Shown: positions 16,698 to 21,861 of the stretch, one piece after another | Layout: each line of letters opens with the position of its first letter | How positions within the stretch are numbered: position 1 is the first letter of the stretch | Source: Cylindrotheca closterium | Lineage: Eukaryota; Bacillariophyta; Bacillariophyceae; Bacillariales; Bacillariaceae | Direction: 5' to 3' | Assembly (NCBI GenBank): GCA_933822405.4 | Contig: CAKOGP040001739.1 | Location: 1-21,861 of the forward strand | Length of the DNA: 21,861 bases | Translations under genes and position numbers: made by a program | Notes under the pieces: model-generated | The model's database searches: none | The model's input: only the letters and a program-made list of their open reading frames with translations | Told to the model about the DNA's origin: nothing

Positions 16698-19358
16698 ATG
16701 CAAGACGCAGATGAAACCAAACAAGAGAGCAGAAGACCAGAAAGTTCTCGTCACAGTGAAAGAGGCAAACAAAGAAAGTCTAGCAGTCGTCGCCTTCCCT
16801 CTGATCGAGATGAGACAAAGCCCAGTCGTCGCCGTTCCTCTGATCGCGATGAGGCAAAGACCAGTCGTCGCCGTTCCTCTGATCGAAAGGAGGTAAAGCC
16901 GAGTCGTCGCCGTTCTGCCGATCGAGATGAGACAAAGCCGAGCCGTCGCCCTTCCGCTGATCGAGATGAGGCTGATCAAGAGAGAAAAGGGCGAGAGGTG
17001 TCTCGTGACGTTGTCGAAGCAAACAAAGAAAGTAAATCCTCCTCTCGAGAAAAGGCTGATCGTGAGGCCAAAAGTAGAGCTCGCAAGCCCTCGTCCACTG
17101 CTTCTAAATCTCCTTCCAAATCTCGCGAGCAGATGGACCGAGATACCAAACGCGAAGCCAAAGCTTCGAGAAGCCGGTCGGTAGATTCTAACGAGTCGCT
17201 GTCAGAATCAGCAAGAGACCGGGACAGCAAGGCAAAATATCGTGTTCGGCCCAACACAAAAGCATCTGCCCCCGGTGTCGTCCAAGAATACAACAACGAC
17301 GAAGGCGACCGGAGCAGACGAAACAAGGAGAGTTGCTCGTCGTCGAGGCACACGAGAGCTGGAGCGGTTCCATCATCTTCGTCGGCGTCAAGGAGAATGC
17401 GAGAGAAAATGGATTCTGACTCGAAACCAAAAGAACCAGAGATTTCGCTCAAGCCGGAACCTGAAACGACTACTCTGGCAGGTAGCCTAGTAGAAGGCGA
17501 CGATGCAATCGTTGCTACGGCAGTCGACGAAGAAGAAGTAGTTCAATCTAAGGAAGCACCGCCAATAGTACCACCAACAACAAGACCAGAAGAGGAACCC
17601 ATCATGACTAGTCCACCAACCAAACCGTTCTATTGCAAGGGTGCATTCTGGATTGCAGTTCTGTTCATACTTGCAGGTGCCGGAGTGGGCATCTTCTTTG
17701 CGACACAGTCGAAAAATGAGACTGCGATACCTGCCAACGGTGTAGCAGTTGGGCCAACTCCAGAAGAAACGAAGACACCAACAACATCTCCTTCATTTCT
17801 TCCATCCGCATTTCCGTCTAGCTCGCCAACAGAAACCTTGATATACGAACCTCCGTCTGAAGAAGACTGTGTTGCGGTGTCGAATGGAGATGACTTGGTT
17901 GGTCAAGAGGACCTCAACTTGCAGATTTTTAATATCCCAATGGATGTGGTGCTCTCCACTCCAGTGGACTCCGAGATTGTGCGTGGTGCACTGCAAGAGA
18001 GAATGCAAGAAATGCTCATGCCCGAACTGATTGGCTGCGCTTCCGCCAGTCGTCGTGTACGAGGACGCCAGCCAGTGTCTTCCCCTTACACAGTTGCAAA
18101 TGGCAAAGTTCTGGTACAGAGCAGACCAGACACACCTTGCACCAGAAACACTGAGTCGAACTGTGTCCACGTATCGGTAAAACTCGACACGTACGTCCGG
18201 GGGTCAGAGCGACCTTTTGATTTGGTCAGTCTAATCCTTCAAGTCTTGGGACCAGAAGATCTCTTGACAAGCAAGTTGTCACTGCAACCGCCTTTTGTGC
18301 AGATATTTATTGTGACGGTTGCCTCTGGAACCATTACGTTGGCGCCAAGCTCGACTCCTACGGCGATGTTTAGCGAGAATCCGACCTTGTTTCCCACGGA
18401 ATCTCCATCAACAGATCCAACCACTGCCCCAGTGACCTTTCCCACCACTGAGGAACCAACTGGATCGCCGACAGATGCACCAAGTGTACTAGCAACGCCA
18501 GAACCAACTATTCTACCGACTCCTGTGCCCACGACTCCCAGTCCAACGTTTGCTCCGGTTGTAGACGCAACGCCACTTCCAACACCAACACCCACTTTTG
18601 GCCCGACAGAAGGGCCAACACCAAGTCCATCCAAGACGTCCTCTGTATCACCTTCCATTGCGCAATCAGGAATGCCATCCTCAAGTCCATCTGTTGCTGA
18701 ATCCATAGCTCCATCTACAACTCCGCCAACCTTTGGACCGACCAGTGAACCCACGGAGGTTGCATCGAATGGTCCTACTTTGGCACCCAGTTCCAACCCT
18801 TCCGTCAACGAACCATTTGGAAACCAATTCACTTCTTCCACCTATGTTTTGTACCACACGAACGATTTCTCCGACCCCTATGAATTTGACACCCGCGAAG
18901 CTGCCGCAGCAGGCTGTGCCGCGATTGGACTGGATCTTTGCCCAAAGATCGCCATTGAAAATGGCGACATTTGCGCTGCAGGGTGGATGACGGATGCAGT
19001 AGGATATTGGATTTCCAACCCTAGACCAGGGTGCCGTACTACTCCCGGCTTTGTAGAGTGGGTGGACCGCGAGTTTGCCGGAGCGTACTGCTGCGGGCGA
19101 CCGTTGTACTTGCCTCGAGATTTCTCGTACATTTACGATACACGGGAAGAGGCTAGAGCTGCTTGTGCAGACGAAGGATTGGTCCTCTGTACGCCTCAGC
19201 AAATCGAGGGAGCAGACTACTGTGCATATGGCTGGCTAGATACCCTTTGGGGACTTTGGAGTAGCGGTAGCAACCCGGTTGGTTGTGGACCTCGTGGTTT
19301 GAATGTTGGGGACAATGATGGAACAGCAGGTGCCTATTGTTGCGCTTCCAATCAGTAG
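16698..19358 (+). CDS. Type II membrane protein with RS-repeat tail, PT-rich stalk and two Link-like Cys modules (copy B)
   Basis: 886-aa paralog of the 5348-8011 product with the same architecture: RS-repeat tail, transmembrane helix near residues 315-337, extracellular module, PT stalk and two six-Cys Link-like modules. The frame is open 62 codons further upstream to 16512. Copy A has a stop in that frame and the leader is clearly 5' UTR in both, so the ATG at 16698 is chosen. The first 409 codons are nucleotide-identical to copy A. Later changes include Thr-to-Ile (codon 410), Lys-to-Arg, Leu-to-Pro and Glu-to-Lys. In the second Link-like module, QQIVGGSTCAFGW becomes QQIEGADYCAYGW, YNDGTVPSGCGSSL becomes WSSGSNPVGCGPR (one residue shorter), and the end is SNQ instead of SNE. 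All twelve module cysteines are kept and there is no stop or frameshift. It appears functional, possibly with altered ligand preference. Confidence 0.85.
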   Translation: MQDADETKQESRRPESSRHSERGKQRKSSSRRLPSDRDETKPSRRRSSDRDEAKTSRRRSSDRKEVKPSRRRSADRDETKPSRRPSADRDEADQERKGREVSRDVVEANKESKSSSREKADREAKSRARKPSSTASKSPSKSREQMDRDTKREAKASRSRSVDSNESLSESARDRDSKAKYRVRPNTKASAPGVVQEYNNDEGDRSRRNKESCSSSRHTRAGAVPSSSSASRRMREKMDSDSKPKEPEISLKPEPETTTLAGSLVEGDDAIVATAVDEEEVVQSKEAPPIVPPTTRPEEEPIMTSPPTKPFYCKGAFWIAVLFILAGAGVGIFFATQSKNETAIPANGVAVGPTPEETKTPTTSPSFLPSAFPSSSPTETLIYEPPSEEDCVAVSNGDDLVGQEDLNLQIFNIPMDVVLSTPVDSEIVRGALQERMQEMLMPELIGCASASRRVRGRQPVSSPYTVANGKVLVQSRPDTPCTRNTESNCVHVSVKLDTYVRGSERPFDLVSLILQVLGPEDLLTSKLSLQPPFVQIFIVTVASGTITLAPSSTPTAMFSENPTLFPTESPSTDPTTAPVTFPTTEEPTGSPTDAPSVLATPEPTILPTPVPTTPSPTFAPVVDATPLPTPTPTFGPTEGPTPSPSKTSSVSPSIAQSGMPSSSPSVAESIAPSTTPPTFGPTSEPTEVASNGPTLAPSSNPSVNEPFGNQFTSSTYVLYHTNDFSDPYEFDTREAAAAGCAAIGLDLCPKIAIENGDICAAGWMTDAVGYWISNPRPGCRTTPGFVEWVDREFAGAYCCGRPLYLPRDFSYIYDTREEARAACADEGLVLCTPQQIEGADYCAYGWLDTLWGLWSSGSNPVGCGPRGLNVGDNDGTAGAYCCASNQ
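16785..16979 (+). repeat. Five 39-bp coding tandem repeats in copy B
   Basis: Base-for-base identical to 5435-5629. The number and order of units are unchanged, although short coding repeats often gain or lose units. This supports very recent homogenisation of this half of the gene. Confidence 0.9.
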
Positions 19359-19514
19359 CGTCATTCCCAAACAGAGTATATTACCTCCGAAAAGAGAAAG
19401 AATAGACAAAGGCGCATCATTTAAATTCCGTCAGGAGTCTTCCAAATGAAGCATTTCCATGTAGGGCAAATATTTGCAGAACATTGATAAAAAGTACAGT
19501 ACCTTCAGTAGTCC

Positions 19515-21256
19515 TACTGTAATCGTATCGTCCTACATATTTATTGAACATTCTGTCTATCTGCTTACAGAAGACCATCATTATTGTCCTTCACGTTGTT
19601 GATCAAACGAAAGAAGACAACCAGCGTCAAGTGTCAAGATGAAAGATTCACTACCGGTATATAGACACGGATGGTGTGTGATGTGCAGCATTGGAGAATG
19701 TATCGCCAAGAAAGTGCTGGGATTTGGAGGATTATGGCGAAGAAAAAAAAACATTAGGCTAGAACCTTTACCGTAGCCTAGAATGTACTTTGCATATGCC
19801 TTTTGAGCAATTATAGGTCTGAAGGAGGTGATAGAGGGCCTCAACTACACCAACCAACATCTCGTAACGGCAAAAATAAAAATCAGCTGTTAGATACTTT
19901 GACTGAATCGGCTCATGTGATTAACAAGAAAAAAATCTAGAGAGAGGCAAGAGGCCGATCTCGTACCATCAGACCTTGTTGCGGTTACATTCTTAGATAA
20001 ATTTCACTGCAATAGCTTAATTATATGTATTTGCTAGGGCTTCGTCCACTCTGAATAGAGATACTCGTATAGAATCGATAATATTCAAGGCCATCCACAA
20101 AGTCAAATGAAAAATACTAGAGGAAAGGATTTAAAAATTTATGCTAGCCTAGAATCTCTTTTCCGCCACAGCACTCCAAACCACCGCCCAAATTCGATTA
20201 CTATTTATTGACCAACTTTGAACTTGGTGCCATCGTGTCAGGGTATCGACTCGGCTACTATTCCAGCCACAATCTTTAATGAACGTGGATTGATCCCCAA
20301 GCAGTGTGAGTGCTATTCAATAACCTTTACCTCTAGAAAACGCCAACTCCAAAGCCTCTAATCTTCTCATACATACCCATGGACGACAAATATAGCACCA
20401 AACACTGGAATTTCAATATCTCAGCAAGTATTCCAAACAAGACACAACCGAATGGATCTCTGAGTAAGTGTGATCACTGCGGAGCTTTGCAGCGCATGTT
20501 GAATGTGAGGCCTTTGCCCCCTTTACTTTCTGACGACCAGGTTCTGTAACCCAACAGAACCAGTCGAACAAAACAGGGTAGATTGTAGTGTAATTATGAA
20601 TCTCCGCTCCAGCCATAGAATATCTACCAAATACGCTTGCCACAACATGCTCGGCAGTTTTTACTTCTCTGGGCGCCCACACCACCGGTTTGTCCAAACG
20701 GGGGGAACAATGCCATCATTGTTCCTTGATGTGCTCCAAATCGTCAATTTTGGTCGTTGGACGAGTTTCCATGTAGATCTTGTCTTGATGGTGATGTTAG
20801 ATATGAGTCGCATTCGGCAAATACGTCTTCTCAACCAACAGAAACAATCACGGTGGATTATTGTGTGATCGCGGCCCAGCAAAAAATATTCAACATCATT
20901 ACCGTCGCTCCCGACGTAATATAGGTATTAACTATGCTTGCCACAACCTCTGATTCCACTTTCTCCTCTCATGGGGTTCCAGGCCGTGCAATTTCATTTT
21001 GACCGATGAATTTGCAACTCAATACTGGTCTCGGTCGAAAATCGTCCTGTAGGAACCCAGATAATGAATATTAAATGGTGTCATTGCTTTTAGTATAATA
21101 TAAGAGAAGCAACTTCCACAGAAAATTCCAGCTCTATGTTGCCTTGGGACTTCGTGGAAGTCCCGAAACCTCTTCAAAAGTAGTTTTCAGACCTTGTTGG
21201 GGATCTTTAGCAGCGATTTCAGAGGTGAAAGGGGCAAATGTATCCATATCGCCTTC
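19515..21256. other. Gene-poor stretch after copy B
   Basis: Only short overlapping ORFs (87-98 aa) without domains. It contains the 24-base word shared with 1708-1731 (at 19678-19701) and a perfect 7-bp hairpin at 21146-21164 (GGGACTT-CGTGG-AAGTCCC). A minus frame at 21134-21430 enters the inverted repeat and encodes a Lys/Arg-rich, NLS-like stretch (KKHKQKNPKRRRQLAIEGD), but it lacks an ATG at its start and is broken in the other repeat arm. Confidence 0.4.
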
Positions 21257-21548
21257 GATAGCCAACTGGCGCCTTCTTTTCGGGTTCTTCTGCTTGTGTT
21301 TCTTGGAGTGACTCTGGTTGGGTTGTGGTGTGAAGCTGGTCCTTTTGAGTTGCGCGCGAATCGTGCGACTCAAAGGACCAGTCTCAGATTTCCCGTAAGA
21401 AAGAAATATCTTTCTGTCATACTTGCACACAAGTTCAGATCGGACTTAGGTTGCTGGTGCAATACTGAGATGACGGTCGCCCTACCGTCGTTCATGGAGT
21501 CACTATTGAGTCCATTGGTTCGACCGCTTTCTTCCGTCTACGTTAGAT
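21257..21548 (-). repeat. Inverted repeat arm 2 (about 292 bp)
   Basis: Reverse complement of 10179-10461. The central hairpin is fuller here: TGGTCCTTTTGAGT and ACTCAAAGGACCA (one bulged base) flank a GC-rich loop at about 21338-21381. In arm 1 the equivalent left arm is partly replaced. Arm 2 is probably closer to the ancestral form. Confidence 0.85.
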
Positions 21549-21861
21549 TCATACACACAAGATAGATACAGTCACGATACAGAGAACGTCCGCGACCCAC
21601 GAGTTTTCCTCCAGAGCAGAGGGTGGTGATTTTCTCGGACTCAAGGTATATACCATTGTCGGTTGAAGAAAAAATTGATGTGCGGGTTCGACGTACACGT
21701 ACGTGTATACTTATTACACACTACAAATTCTACGAATTCTGCGTGCAGGTGTGAGCACCAAGATCTAACACTAAGTCGCATTCTTGTTTTGCCAATTTTT
21801 TAAGTCATATAATGAATTTTTTCCACGGAAAAACGATGCTATTGGGGTCAAAAAGCTACAT
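21549..21861. other. Right-edge intergenic sequence
   Basis: No ORF or domain supported. A 14-bp perfect palindrome, TACACGTACGTGTA, lies at 21694-21707. Confidence 0.4.

Larger units (their letters stand above)
16537..19514 (+). repeat. Duplicated gene unit, copy B (about 2.98 kb)
   Basis: Direct repeat of 5190-8160. It includes about 160 bp upstream and about 155 bp downstream of the coding region. A few extra bases (CCAGGTA) lie before the conserved ACAGTGTACC, and the leader spacer is 6 bp shorter than in copy A. Confidence 0.95.

Noticed and set aside
18239..18841. 200-aa Gly/Val-rich minus-strand ORF (also at 6889-7491)
   Set aside because: It is the antisense of the Pro/Thr/Ser stalk; the repetitive VGSGVAST pattern follows from the sense-strand codons.
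21134..21430. Lys/Arg-rich minus-strand ORF as a gene for a nuclear protein
   Set aside because: It has no ATG before a late internal one, half lies in the inverted repeat, and the frame is broken by indels in the other arm.
1..21861. tRNA, rRNA or snRNA genes
   Set aside because: No cloverleaf with a T-loop consensus and acceptor pairing, and no rRNA-like segment, was seen on either strand by eye. A tRNAscan-SE or Infernal run would be needed to exclude them fully.

Overview
The window looks like nuclear DNA from a stramenopile, most likely a diatom. It is gene-poor and AT-leaning, with intron-free genes. Two predicted type II membrane proteins have long Pro/Thr/Ser stalks of the 'SPT..PT' kind common in diatom surface proteins. 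Decayed retro- and DNA-transposons lie around them. The organism assignment is an inference; no rRNA, tRNA or marker gene was seen.

Layout. Bases 3-233 hold the probable 3' end of a gene cut by the window edge. A small, unrecognised minus-strand ORF lies at 940-1338. From there to about 5190 there is little beyond weak overlapping ORFs. Copy A of the main gene is at 5348-8011 (887 aa). A frameshifted gag-like retrotransposon remnant (8599-9403, minus) and an Asn/Gln-rich decayed coding stretch (9842-10178, minus) follow. Next is the first arm of a ~285-bp inverted repeat (10179-10461), then a decayed PIF/Harbinger transposon (about 10483-13684) with convergent Myb-like and DDE transposase pseudogenes. 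After it comes a separate, apparently unnamed 2.14-kb element (13746-15885) with ~35-bp terminal inverted repeats and 30-bp-period internal arrays. Copy B of the main gene is at 16698-19358 (886 aa). A gene-poor stretch leads to the second inverted-repeat arm (21257-21548).

The main gene pair is the point of interest. Each protein has a basic cytoplasmic tail with five 13-residue RS-type repeats (four with RRxS phosphosite motifs), one transmembrane helix, a ~150-residue extracellular module, a PT-rich stalk, and two C-terminal six-cysteine modules. Those modules resemble the hyaluronan-binding Link (Xlink) domain, with an extra cysteine pair. The copies are identical over 1,284 bp (5' leader, tail, membrane anchor), diverge moderately afterwards, and differ densely in one 113-bp patch inside the second Link-like module while its cysteines are kept. 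This fits a duplicated surface receptor or adhesin whose signalling half is homogenised and whose binding tip diversifies.

Nothing here forms an operon or a metabolic pathway. The other coding relics are mobile-element debris.
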